A stretch of 64,000 nt of DNA from Lachnospiraceae oral taxon 107 str. F0167. Lineage in GTDB: Bacteria; Bacillota; Clostridia; Lachnospirales; Lachnospiraceae. The notes under the pieces were generated by a model that searched no databases, was not told the DNA's origin, and worked only from the letters and a program-made list of their open reading frames with translations. Both the position numbers and the translations under genes were made by a program. Positions 45,673 through 54,839 of this stretch are shown piece after piece; positions within the stretch are counted from its first letter, which is position 1, and each line of letters begins with the position of its first letter. The DNA is taken from assembly GCA_000209465.1 (NCBI GenBank), contig GL890598.1:9115-73114 (forward strand), written 5' to 3'.

Positions 45673-47232
45673 ATGAGTAAACTTGGACTTGATAAAAATT
45701 TAATATCTAAAGCCAGAAACAGTGCAAGGAATGTCGCTCTGGATGTCCAAGCCTTTATTGATGATCATACTACAGTTGCTGTAGAAAGAACGGTATGCAG
45801 ACTTTTGGGTATTGACGGTGTAAACAGTGTAGAGGTACCGCTGCCGAATGTGGTGGTGGACCATCTGGTGGAAAATAAACTTCTACCGATGGGAGCGGCA
45901 TTTATGCTGGGAAATGCAATGCTTGAATTATCACTTTCACCGCTTGAAATAGCAAAAGGCATTGATAATGGTGAAATAGATTTATCCAAGCTGAAGATTC
46001 ATTCTTCAAAGGAAATAGAGGAGATAATAGCTCCTGTAGCAAAGTCCATGGCGGAGAGAATACAGCTGAATGTGGATAAGAGAAATGAATATCTGGATAA
46101 ATACGGAGATACAAAGGGACCATATATATATTTGATTGTTGCAACCGGAAATATATATGAGGATATAACACAGGCTGTAGCCGCAGCAAAGCAGGGAGCC
46201 GATATAATTGCCGTTATAAGGACTACCGGACAGAGCCTTCTTGACTATGTTCCATACGGTGCCACCACGGAAGGATTTGGCGGAACATATGCCACACAGG
46301 AAAACTTTAAGCTGATGAGAAAGGCTTTGGATGAGGTAGGTGAGAAGGAAAACAGATATATAAGACTTTGTAACTACTGTTCCGGACTTTGTATGCCCGA
46401 GATAGCAGCCATGGGAGCCATGGAAAGACTGGATGTAATGTTAAATGATGCACTCTATGGCATACTGTTTAGAGATATAAATATGCAAAGAACTTTGGTG
46501 GATCAGTATTTTTCAAGAGTTATAAACGGCTTTGCCGGAGTTATTATAAATACCGGTGAGGACAATTATCTGACTACGGCAGATGCTATAGAAGAGGCAC
46601 ATACCGTACTTGCATCACAGTTTTTAAATGAACAGTTTGCTATAGAGGCAGGGCTTCCACCAAAGCAGCAGGGACTTGGACATGCATTTGAAATATCGCC
46701 TGATGCGGAAAACGGATTTTTATTTGAGCTTGCACAGGCTCAGATGGCAAGGGAAATTTTCCCTGAGGCACCGCTAAAATATATGCCACCTACAAAGTTT
46801 ATGACAGGAAATATTTTCCGTGGGCATGTACAGGATGCACTTTTTAATATGGTTACCATTCTTACAAGTCAGAAGATACATCTTCTCGGAATGATGACTG
46901 AGGCTATACATACTCCGTTTATGTCCGACAGAGCACTGGCGATAGAAAATGCACAGTATATATTCAGAACAATGAAGGATCTTGGGGATGAAATAGAATT
47001 TAAAGAGGACGGTATCATAAGAAACAGGGCAAATGAGGTTTTAAACAAAGCGGCTTCGCTTCTTTCGGATATAGAGACACAGGGACTTTTTGCCACACTT
47101 GAAAAGGGAACTTTTGCGGATATAAAGAGACCTTTTGACGGTGGAAAGGGACTTGACGGAGTTGTAATCAAGGATAGTGTGTATTTTAATCCGTTTATTC
47201 CTCTTATGAAAAAGGAGGTGAAGGATGAGTAG
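45673..47232 (+). CDS. kamD: Lysine 5,6-aminomutase alpha subunit
   Basis: KamD is the large, 519-residue TIM-barrel subunit of the B12- and PLP-dependent mutase that moves the terminal amino group of beta-lysine. It begins MSKLGLDKNLISKARNSARN and has DVQAFIDDHTTVAVERTVCR and YLIVATGNIYEDITQAVAAA. The stop overlaps the kamE start by eight bases, so the two subunits are made together. AGGAGAG precedes the start. Length is normal for the family. Confidence 0.95.
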   Translation: MSKLGLDKNLISKARNSARNVALDVQAFIDDHTTVAVERTVCRLLGIDGVNSVEVPLPNVVVDHLVENKLLPMGAAFMLGNAMLELSLSPLEIAKGIDNGEIDLSKLKIHSSKEIEEIIAPVAKSMAERIQLNVDKRNEYLDKYGDTKGPYIYLIVATGNIYEDITQAVAAAKQGADIIAVIRTTGQSLLDYVPYGATTEGFGGTYATQENFKLMRKALDEVGEKENRYIRLCNYCSGLCMPEIAAMGAMERLDVMLNDALYGILFRDINMQRTLVDQYFSRVINGFAGVIINTGEDNYLTTADAIEEAHTVLASQFLNEQFAIEAGLPPKQQGLGHAFEISPDAENGFLFELAQAQMAREIFPEAPLKYMPPTKFMTGNIFRGHVQDALFNMVTILTSQKIHLLGMMTEAIHTPFMSDRALAIENAQYIFRTMKDLGDEIEFKEDGIIRNRANEVLNKAASLLSDIETQGLFATLEKGTFADIKRPFDGGKGLDGVVIKDSVYFNPFIPLMKKEVKDE

Positions 47233-48016
47233 CGGTTTATATAATCTGAATAAAGTCGAATTTGATAAAACACTTGATCTTACAAAGCTTAAAGCCTATG
47301 GCGATACCATGAATGACGGCAAGGTTCAGGTCAGTTTTACACTTCCTGTAAAAAATGATGAAAGAGGTGAGGAAGCTGCCAGAATTCTTGCAAAAAAAAT
47401 GGGACTTTCAGATGTAAATATTGCACATAGAATGTCATTGGATTCGGAGTTTACATTTTATGTGGTTTATGGTAGCTTAGTACATAGTGTTGATTATACC
47501 AATATTCACATACAGACAGTTGAAGAAGAAACCATGAGTATGGAAGATGTAAATGAGTTTATCAGGGAAAACTTCCATAGAAATATAGTTGTGGTAGGAG
47601 CTTCTACAGGAACGGATGCACATACTGTAGGTATAGACGCTATAATGAACAGAAAAGGTTTTGCCGGACATTACGGGCTTGAGAGATATGAGATGATAGA
47701 TGCTTATAATCTGGGCTCACAGGTTTCAAATGAGGAATTCATTGAAAAGGCAAGAGAATTAAATGCAGATGTGCTCCTGGTTTCACAGACGGTTACACAA
47801 AAGGATATACATATAAAAAATCTGACAAATCTTGTGGAACTTTTGGAAGCGGAGGAACTCAGAGATAAATATGTGCTTATCTGCGGTGGAGCAAGAATCA
47901 CACATGAGCTGGCTAAGGAGCTGGGTTATGATGCAGGATTCGGTACCGGAAAATTTGCGGATGATGTAGCTACATTTGCAGTAACCGAAATGTTAAGAAG
48001 AGGCTTAGGCAAGTAA
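47225..48016 (+). CDS. kamE: Lysine 5,6-aminomutase beta subunit
   Basis: KamE binds adenosylcobalamin and PLP. The 263-residue protein has the base-off B12 motif D-x-H-x-x-G at D131-A-H133-T-V-G136 in STGTDAHTVGIDAI. K144 in NRKGFAGHYGLE is at the number reported for the PLP-binding lysine of the clostridial enzyme, so the active site appears complete. AAAAAGGAGGTG lies inside the kamD end. The adenosyltransferase gene follows after 10 bases. Confidence 0.95.
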   Translation: MSSGLYNLNKVEFDKTLDLTKLKAYGDTMNDGKVQVSFTLPVKNDERGEEAARILAKKMGLSDVNIAHRMSLDSEFTFYVVYGSLVHSVDYTNIHIQTVEEETMSMEDVNEFIRENFHRNIVVVGASTGTDAHTVGIDAIMNRKGFAGHYGLERYEMIDAYNLGSQVSNEEFIEKARELNADVLLVSQTVTQKDIHIKNLTNLVELLEAEELRDKYVLICGGARITHELAKELGYDAGFGTGKFADDVATFAVTEMLRRGLGK

Positions 48017-48026
48017 AGGAGATAAT

Positions 48027-48550
48027 ATGACAGGACTTATTCATGTGTACGAAGGTGACGGTAAGGGAAAGACCACGGCTGCAGTCGGCTTGGCTGTAAG
48101 ATGTGCAGGTAGTGGAAGAAAAGTCCTGTTTTCACAATTTTTAAAAAGCGATACTTCAAATGAACTGAAGGTATTAAGAAATATAGCAAATATAGAGGTA
48201 TATACAAAAAAAATAAATTTGGATTTACATTTAATATGACTGATGAGGAAAAAGTCCTTGCAAAGGAGTTTTTCACAAATCATCTAAAAGAAATTATTCA
48301 TCTTGCCATTGAGAAAGATATAGACTTATTGGTAATGGATGAGATAATAGATGCTTATAATCTTAACATGGTGGAGCATGATGTATTGACAGATTTTTTA
48401 GAATCCCGCCCAAAAAATCTGGAAGTGGTTATGACCGGAAGAAATCCTAAGGATGAAATAGCAGAGCTTGCTGATTATCTGACACATTTTGAAAAGGTTA
48501 AGCATCCGTTTGACAAAGGCATAAGAGCCCGTGTCGGTATAGAAATGTAA
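48027..48550 (+). pseudogene. cobO: Cob(I)alamin adenosyltransferase (CobO type) with a frameshift
   Basis: The first part starts MTGLIHVYEGDGKGKTTAAV and holds the P-loop of CobO/BtuR-type adenosyltransferases; it stops at 48239. The rest, MTDEEKVLAKEFFTNHLKEI to RARVGIEM, continues in another frame to 48550. One extra A in the run at 48206-48213 (A8) would join them through VYTKKNKFGFTFNMTDEE into a normal 174-residue protein. The enzyme makes adenosylcobalamin, the cofactor of KamDE, so the gene fits the operon. AAAGGAGAT precedes the start. Slippage or a sequencing error should be considered before calling it dead. Confidence 0.85.
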
Positions 48551-48565
48551 AAGAGAGGAAAAGGT

Positions 48566-50218
48566 ATGAATAGTGGTAATGGCACTTATAATTCCGGGTT
48601 TTTTAGAAATAAAAAATCATACTTGCTATGTATAGCAATCTTAATCGTAGTTTTGTGTCCAATGATAGTTTACGGTGCGGAAGCAGAGGCACCCAAGCCT
48701 GCCCTGTACGCAACATTCTGGTCACTTGTACCTCCGCTTGTAGCTATTGTACTTGCACTTATAAGTAAGGAAGTATATAGCTCACTTGCAATCGGACTTA
48801 TTTTCGGCGGTATGTTGGCTTCAGGATTTAATTTTGAAGGCACAATGAAGGCCATATTTGAAAAAGGTTTTGTATCAGTATTATCAAGTGCCTATAATGT
48901 AGGTATTTTGATTTTCCTTGTTATCCTTGGAATGGTCGTTGCACTTATGAATAAGACGGGCGGTTCCGATGCCTTCGGTAAATGGGCATCAAAAAGAATC
49001 AAGACAAGAGTAGGGGCACAGCTTATGTCTGTACTTCTTGGCTGTCTTATATTTATTGACGATTATTTCAACTGCCTCACAGTAGGTAGTGTTATGAGAC
49101 CTGTTACGGATAAACATCAGGTTTCAAGAGCAAAGCTGGCATATTTAATAGATGCAACGGCGGCTCCGGTATGTATTATTTCACCAATTTCGTCCTGGGC
49201 TGCGGCTGTTACGGGATTTGTTGACGGTGAAGACGGATTCGCTCTTTTTATAAAGGCTATTCCTTTTAACTATTATGCACTCCTTACAATAGTGATGATG
49301 ATTGTTATCACTGTATGGAAGTTTGACTTCGGACCTATGAAGCTTCATGAGGAGAATGCAAAAAAGGGAGATCTTTTCACAACCGGAGAAGAAAAGTTTG
49401 ACGAGCTTGACAGAGGCTCACATAAAGACGGTAAGCTCATTGATATGCTCTTTCCTATAGTTTCATTGATTATTTGCTGTGTTATCGGAATGCTCTACAC
49501 CGGTGGAATATTCAGCGGTGCAGGTATAATAGAAGCTTTTTCAAACTGTGACGCTTCAGTCGGTCTTTCAATGGGAAGCTTTGTATCACTTATAATCACA
49601 TTGATATTCTATATTGTAAGAGGATCTCTTAAGTTTACGGAATGTATGGATTGTCTGCCGGCAGGATTTAAGGCAATGGTACCGGCAATACTTATCCTTA
49701 CATTTGCATGGTCACTTAAGTCCATCACAGATGTGCTTGGAGCAAAGGAATTTGTTGCTACAATGATGGAACATTCAGCAAGCGGAATGCAGCTTTTGCT
49801 TCCGGCAATCATATTCGTAGTAGCGGTTTGTCTGGCTTTCTCAACAGGAACATCATGGGGAACATTCGGTATCCTTATTCCTATAGTTGTTGCCGTATTT
49901 GCGGGAAAAGATTCACAGATGATGATAATTTCAATCTCAGCATGTATGGCAGGTGCTGTTTGCGGTGACCACTGCTCACCTATATCGGATACTACCATAA
50001 TGGCAAGTGCCGGTGCACAGTCAAACCATATCAACCATGTAAATACACAGTTGCCATATGCAATGCTCGTTGCTGCAGTGTCATTTGTAAGTTATATAAT
50101 AGCGGCATTTATAAAAAATGCTGTTTTATCACTTATAATAGCGGTAGTTTTAATGATTGCCGTACTCTTTATAATTAAAACAGTCACATCAAAAGAAGGC
50201 AGTGCAGAAGCGGCTTAA
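48566..50218 (+). CDS. NhaC-family Na+/H+ antiporter
   Basis: This 550-residue membrane protein has about 11-12 segments after an unusual N-terminal signal-like region (MNSGNGTYNSGFFRNKKSYL, then a hydrophobic stretch ending VYGAEAEAPKP). SGTSWGTFGILIPI-like AFSTGTSWGTFGILIPIVVA and GDHCSPISDTTIMASAGAQS are NhaC signatures. It follows the adenosyltransferase by 15 bases and closes the lysine operon. It may exchange Na+/H+ or an organic substrate linked to lysine fermentation; the substrate is not shown by sequence. Confidence 0.9.
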   Translation: MNSGNGTYNSGFFRNKKSYLLCIAILIVVLCPMIVYGAEAEAPKPALYATFWSLVPPLVAIVLALISKEVYSSLAIGLIFGGMLASGFNFEGTMKAIFEKGFVSVLSSAYNVGILIFLVILGMVVALMNKTGGSDAFGKWASKRIKTRVGAQLMSVLLGCLIFIDDYFNCLTVGSVMRPVTDKHQVSRAKLAYLIDATAAPVCIISPISSWAAAVTGFVDGEDGFALFIKAIPFNYYALLTIVMMIVITVWKFDFGPMKLHEENAKKGDLFTTGEEKFDELDRGSHKDGKLIDMLFPIVSLIICCVIGMLYTGGIFSGAGIIEAFSNCDASVGLSMGSFVSLIITLIFYIVRGSLKFTECMDCLPAGFKAMVPAILILTFAWSLKSITDVLGAKEFVATMMEHSASGMQLLLPAIIFVVAVCLAFSTGTSWGTFGILIPIVVAVFAGKDSQMMIISISACMAGAVCGDHCSPISDTTIMASAGAQSNHINHVNTQLPYAMLVAAVSFVSYIIAAFIKNAVLSLIIAVVLMIAVLFIIKTVTSKEGSAEAA

Positions 50219-50227
50219 TAAAAAGAC

Positions 50228-50260
50228 TCCCTCAATCGTATAAAGGTTGAGGGATTTTTT
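50228..50260 (+). terminator. Intrinsic terminator of the lysine operon
   Basis: TCCCTCAA (50228-50235) pairs with TTGAGGGA (50247-50254), followed by six T. Confidence 0.9.
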
Positions 50261-50347
50261 ACTCTGTGATACTATTGTATTAAGGTCCGTATTCATAAGG
50301 ATGTGTGAGAAATGACCTTATAAAAAGTATCAGATAGGAGTAGGTTA

Positions 50348-50542
50348 ATGGAAAAATTAAATGAAAAAATAGATTATTTTATGATCTTTGCAGCTTTTAT
50401 TGTGGCACTGCTTTTTACGGCAAAGGTGATTTCACTTGTACTTCGCCAACATATAAATTTCAGAATGAGAATGGCTTTAGACTTTAAGACTGTAGGACAA
50501 AATAATAATATAAAAGAAATAAAAGATAAAAATAATAAATAG
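50348..50542 (+). CDS. Small single-span membrane protein, 64 aa
   Basis: The 64-residue protein has one hydrophobic segment (about 11-32, YFMIFAAFIVALLFTAKVIS), then a basic, soluble C-terminus (RQHINFRMRMALDFK and a Lys/Asn-rich tail). AGGAGTAGG lies before the ATG. I recognise no family. It stands alone between two operons; the ribosome binding site is the main reason to accept it. Confidence 0.55.
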   Translation: MEKLNEKIDYFMIFAAFIVALLFTAKVISLVLRQHINFRMRMALDFKTVGQNNNIKEIKDKNNK

Positions 50543-50661
50543 TAAATGGGCTGTTACTTTAAGGTGACAACTTTTTGTAGGTGTTTTATATGCTCTAAAA
50601 AATGTTAAAGCAAATGTAAATACCTGTAAACTGTTAGGCATGATAAAATGGAAGGAAATGA

Positions 50662-51681
50662 ATGAGTGTTAAAGTAAATTTTGAGATATTAGAGAATACA
50701 ATAAAACAAGCATTTTTAAATGCCGGATTAAATGATGAGAAGGCAAGTATTTGTGCCAGGATTCATACTGAGTCAAGTGCCGATGGAGTAGAAAGTCATG
50801 GTGCAAACAGAGTACCACGGTTTGTTAAATATGTTAAAAGGGGCTGGGTCAATCCAAATGGAGAGCCGGAGTTAGTCAGCAAAAAGGGACTGGCAGAAAA
50901 TTATGATGGAAATCTGGGACCGGGAATAACTAATGCGATTTTTTGTACAGACAGAGCAATTAAACTTGCTAATGAACATGGTATAGGCTTGGTTACACTT
51001 AAAAATACGACACACTGGATGCGTGGTGGCACTTATGCTTGGAAAATGGCTGAAAGTGGTAAAATAGGAATAAGTTGGATTGCAACGGAAAGCTGTATGC
51101 CTATGTGGGGTAGTGATGAGCCGAGTGTAGGAAATAATCCTTTCTGCATGGCGGTACCGAGAGAAAATGGAGAAATAGTTCTTGATATGGCAATGAGCCA
51201 GTATGCTTATGGAAAGCTTGGAGTCTATAGACTGGCGGGAAAGCAGTTACCATATCCGGGAGGTTTTGATGAAAATGGAAATCTGACTTCTGATCCCGGT
51301 GAAATAGAGAAATCAAGAAGAATTTTACCGACGGGATATTGGAAAGGTTCCTCATTTGCATTAGTACTGGATTTGGTTGCATCTGCATTGGCAAATGGGA
51401 AAACAGGTTCAGAACTTGATGATGAAAAAAGAGGAAGTTGCACAGGCTGTTGTCAAGTGTTTATAGCAATTGATCCATATTTATTTGGTAATAAAGATAT
51501 TGTTCAAAGGAAATGGGATGATAGAGTAAAAAGAGCAGATTTGTCACATCCGATTGATTCAAGTCATCCGGTAAAATGTCCCGGTGAAAGTACATTGCAA
51601 AGAAGGAAGATTAGTATGCAAGAAGGGATAAATGTAGATGAGAAAATATGGGAACAAATACAGACATTGGCAAGAATATAA
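50662..51681 (+). CDS. Ldh-family oxidoreductase, 2,3-diketo-L-gulonate reductase-like
   Basis: The 339-residue protein belongs to the malate/L-lactate/ureidoglycolate dehydrogenase family. The His in ESHGANRVPRFVKYVKRG and the stretch LKNTTHWMRGGTYAWKMAES are closest to DlgD (YiaK), which reduces 2,3-diketo-L-gulonate with NADH. VGNNPFCMAVPRENGEIVLD is the family's nucleotide and substrate loop. GGAAGG precedes the start. No other ascorbate or pentose genes are nearby, so the substrate is uncertain. Confidence 0.8.
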   Translation: MSVKVNFEILENTIKQAFLNAGLNDEKASICARIHTESSADGVESHGANRVPRFVKYVKRGWVNPNGEPELVSKKGLAENYDGNLGPGITNAIFCTDRAIKLANEHGIGLVTLKNTTHWMRGGTYAWKMAESGKIGISWIATESCMPMWGSDEPSVGNNPFCMAVPRENGEIVLDMAMSQYAYGKLGVYRLAGKQLPYPGGFDENGNLTSDPGEIEKSRRILPTGYWKGSSFALVLDLVASALANGKTGSELDDEKRGSCTGCCQVFIAIDPYLFGNKDIVQRKWDDRVKRADLSHPIDSSHPVKCPGESTLQRRKISMQEGINVDEKIWEQIQTLARI

Positions 51682-51797
51682 GGTAGAAATATTATATTAA
51701 GTACATTTTATTACAGAATGAAATATTTCACTTATTAAATAGACTGTAATACATTTGTTAGTGATACAGCCTATTTTATATATAATTTAAAAGAATA

Positions 51798-52664
51798 TCA
51801 CTTTTTTGATATTTTCGGTAATAACTCGGATAATATAAATGAAAATATTATAATAACACCACCTATAAACAGATTTAATGTAAATGCCTCATGCAATACT
51901 ATTATTCCCATAACGGCAGCCAAAACACTTTCAAAAGAAAGCAATATACCGCTTGTAGTAGCGGATACATATTTCATACCATAGAGTATTAAAAAGAATG
52001 GTAATGTTGTACAAAACACAATTAAATATATAAGCTGTAAACTGTCAGATATTGTAAAAATAAATCTGTTATCCTTAAATAAAAATAATACTAAAATGGA
52101 GAGAATGGCAGTAGTGGATACCTGTAATACATTTAAAATACCGGAATCATATCGTTTTGAATATTTTGAGGATATAACAATATAAAAAGCATATATTACA
52201 GCACAGAGAACACAATATATATCGCCCAAATGAAAGCTTCCAAGATCATTACCGAGGATAATAAATACTCCGATCATACAAAGTATTGAAACAATGATAT
52301 CAGATACGGAAGGGATCTTCTTTTTTATTATCAGATAGGCAAATGGCAATAATATAATATATGAAGCAATAAGCAGTGATGATCTGGAAGTGGTGGTGTA
52401 TTGCAAGCCCACAGTAAAGGTAAAAAACTCACCAAATAAAAATATACCCATTATAATGCCGGCTTTTAATGTTTTAAGATTGATTTTTAGAAGCCTTTTA
52501 TTATAAATAATTATAAGTATGATTGCGGCAAAACAAAATCGCAAAGCAAGTATCATATATGGAGATACATTATTAAGGAGCTGCTTAACAAAAATATATG
52601 CCGAGCCCCAAAAGAATGTTGCAATAAATAATGCAAAAAATGCTTTAAACTTTTCTTTATTCAT
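51798..52664 (-). CDS. DMT-family (EamA) transporter
   Basis: This is an intact 288-residue membrane protein with ten hydrophobic segments in two EamA repeats. It begins MNKEKFKAFFALFIATFFWG and has the conserved FTVGLQYTTTSRSSLLIASY in the first repeat and ATTSGILLSFESVLAAVMGI in the second. The substrate is unknown; amino acids or drugs are common in the family. It is read on the minus strand, apart from its neighbours. Confidence 0.9.
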   Translation of the reverse strand: MNKEKFKAFFALFIATFFWGSAYIFVKQLLNNVSPYMILALRFCFAAIILIIIYNKRLLKINLKTLKAGIIMGIFLFGEFFTFTVGLQYTTTSRSSLLIASYIILLPFAYLIIKKKIPSVSDIIVSILCMIGVFIILGNDLGSFHLGDIYCVLCAVIYAFYIVISSKYSKRYDSGILNVLQVSTTAILSILVLFLFKDNRFIFTISDSLQLIYLIVFCTTLPFFLILYGMKYVSATTSGILLSFESVLAAVMGIIVLHEAFTLNLFIGGVIIIFSFILSELLPKISKK

Positions 52665-52905
52665 TCTATTCCCCCATTAAAAAATATATAAAAATATTAT
52701 AGCCTATATTTTGATGCAAATATATATTAAAAAGAAATTTTGATAAACAGCTTTTGAAAAACTGTATACCTAAAACAAAAGAAATACAGGTTACTTTTAA
52801 CTATTGTTACAGCTTTTTATTTATATACAAACTAGAATAAAGAAAAATTATATTAGAAGCCTGAACTGTATGCCGGGCTCTATGTTTATAATAAAAGGAG
52901 TTTAT

Positions 52906-54126
52906 ATGAATAAATATTTTGATATAAAAGATAAGGTATATGATATCACAGAGAAGTATCCGGAGCTTATAGAGGTATTGGCAAATGCCGGATTTGAAAA
53001 TCTGAGAAATGATATGATGAGAAAATCAATGGGCAAGCTTTTAAGTCTTGAAATGGCTTTAAAGAGTAAGAATATAAATGTGGAAGTTTTTGAGAAGCAG
53101 TTAGTAGAGGCTATCGAAAGAAAGACAATAATGACTGATAATAACGGCATTATAAGAAATATGGATGAAAATGCCAAAACCTCCATAAAGGGAATCTTAC
53201 CCTGCCCTGTAAGAATGCAGTTTATTGAAAAGTTTGAACAGTTTGTAGAGAGTCAGGACTATGAGATCAACTATAATCTGAATGCTGCAAGTATGGGAAT
53301 GGAAGCTATTGAGGAAGAGATAAGGAACGCTAAGACAGGGGATGATTTATCGGATATCTATATGTCTGCAGGATTTAATCTGTTTTTTGATAAGAATATG
53401 ATGGGGAGATTTAGAGAAAGCGGAGTCTTTGTAGACTATAGACAGGGAAAATTAAATAAATCTCTAGATAACGAGAGGATTTCCTTAAAGGATCCGAAAG
53501 GAGAATATTCTATAATAGGTATTGTACCTGCTATATTTATTGTAAATACTGATGTATTGGGTGAGAGAGAAATGCCGACTTCCTGGAAGGATTTATTTAA
53601 GCCGGAGTTTGAAAACTCAATTGCATTGCCGACAGCAGATCTGGATATGTTTAATGCTATCATGCTCGGTATATATTCAAATTACGGTAAAGAGGCGGTT
53701 GAGGCACTTGGAAGAGGACTTTTAAAGTCCATGCATCCTGCACAGATGGTAAAAACAGGGGCAAGAAAAGATATGGCTACACCTGTTATAAGTATCATGC
53801 CTTATTTCTTTTCAAAAACAATTAAGGAAAATTCAAATCTGACAGTGGTTTGGCCAAAGGATGGAGCTATTATAAGCCCTGTATTCCTTTTGACCAAAAA
53901 GCAAAACTATGAAAACAGTAAGAAACTTATTGATTTCTTATTTTCAAAAGAGGTGGCGGATGTTTTGGGAGCCGAAGGAATGTTCCCACAGACAAATCCG
54001 GAATATGACAATAAATTAGACGATAATAAAACATTCCTATGGGCAGGATGGGATTTTATACATTCAAATGATATCGGTGAAATATTAAGAAACACTGAAA
54101 AATGGTTTTATAATCAGGCTGAATAA
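52906..54126 (+). CDS. DUF1858-like plus solute-binding-fold protein, cytosolic
   Basis: The ATG at 52906 follows AAAAGGAG and gives 406 residues. Residues 1-70 (YDITEKYPELIEVLANAGFE) resemble the DUF1858 domain, but without its Cys pair. From about residue 95 the chain resembles an iron-type extracellular solute-binding protein (type II periplasmic fold): SDIYMSAGFNLFFDKNMMGR, then GIVPAIFIVNTDVL and SWKDLFKPEFENSIALPTAD. There is no signal peptide or lipobox, so it should stay in the cytosol, unlike normal ABC binding proteins. It heads the run to a HypB-like GTPase, an ABC ATPase, a Crp/Fnr regulator and hcp. It may carry a metal, cluster or ligand inside the cell; this is inference. Confidence 0.75.
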   Translation: MNKYFDIKDKVYDITEKYPELIEVLANAGFENLRNDMMRKSMGKLLSLEMALKSKNINVEVFEKQLVEAIERKTIMTDNNGIIRNMDENAKTSIKGILPCPVRMQFIEKFEQFVESQDYEINYNLNAASMGMEAIEEEIRNAKTGDDLSDIYMSAGFNLFFDKNMMGRFRESGVFVDYRQGKLNKSLDNERISLKDPKGEYSIIGIVPAIFIVNTDVLGEREMPTSWKDLFKPEFENSIALPTADLDMFNAIMLGIYSNYGKEAVEALGRGLLKSMHPAQMVKTGARKDMATPVISIMPYFFSKTIKENSNLTVVWPKDGAIISPVFLLTKKQNYENSKKLIDFLFSKEVADVLGAEGMFPQTNPEYDNKLDDNKTFLWAGWDFIHSNDIGEILRNTEKWFYNQAE

Positions 54127-54140
54127 GGAGAGATCAATAT

Positions 54141-54839
54141 ATGAATTTAGTTATATTTTCAGGTCCTCCTTCGTCAGGGAAGACATCTGTTATTTTAAAG
54201 ACCATTGAAGCTATGAAGGACAGAGGAATAAAAGCGGGAGTTGTAAAGTTTGACTGTTTGTATACAGATGATGATGCAATATATGAGAAGGCAAATATTC
54301 CTGTAAAAAAAGGGCTTTCGGGAGGTCTTTGCCCGGATCACTTTTTTGCTTCAAATATTGAGGATGTGGTCAAATGGGGAAGGGCACAAGAACTTGATTT
54401 ACTTATAACAGAGTCGGCAGGACTTTGTAACCGTTGTTCACCCTATATTACCGATATCAAAGGTGTATGTGTGATTGATAATCTTTCAGGTATAAACACC
54501 CCTAAAAAAATCGGACCTATGCTTAAGGCGGCAGATATCGTGGTTATCACAAAGGGCGATATAGTGAGTCAAGCTGAAAGAGAGGTCTTTAGCGGCAGAG
54601 TAAGTGCGGTGAACCCGAGAGCTATGGTAATGAATGTAAACGGACTTAGCGGACAGGGAGCATTTGAACTTTCCACATTAATATATGACAGTGAAGTAAA
54701 TATTGAAACGGTGCAGGGAATGAAGCTTAGATTTGCAATGCCTTCCGCTATGTGCTCCTATTGTCTGGGAGAGACCAGAATAGGTGAGGATTATCAACTT
54801 GGAAATACAAAGAAGATGCAATGGGAGGCAAACAAATGA
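54141..54839 (+). CDS. HypB/UreG/CobW-like P-loop GTPase
   Basis: The 232-residue protein has a P-loop GPPSSGKT (8-15), a switch region with D38-C39, and TKGD (137-140) as the base-specifying motif. Cysteines lie in GGLCPDHF (C64), ESAGLCNRCSPY (C96, C99) and a C-terminal CSYC (C205, C208). In HypB and UreG the matching ESAG/ENVG-type region binds nickel, so metal or cluster handling is likely here. It lies 14 bases after the solute-binding-fold gene and overlaps the ABC ATPase gene by four bases (ATGA). It is not clearly HypB, as no other hyp genes are present. Confidence 0.8.
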   Translation: MNLVIFSGPPSSGKTSVILKTIEAMKDRGIKAGVVKFDCLYTDDDAIYEKANIPVKKGLSGGLCPDHFFASNIEDVVKWGRAQELDLLITESAGLCNRCSPYITDIKGVCVIDNLSGINTPKKIGPMLKAADIVVITKGDIVSQAEREVFSGRVSAVNPRAMVMNVNGLSGQGAFELSTLIYDSEVNIETVQGMKLRFAMPSAMCSYCLGETRIGEDYQLGNTKKMQWEANK

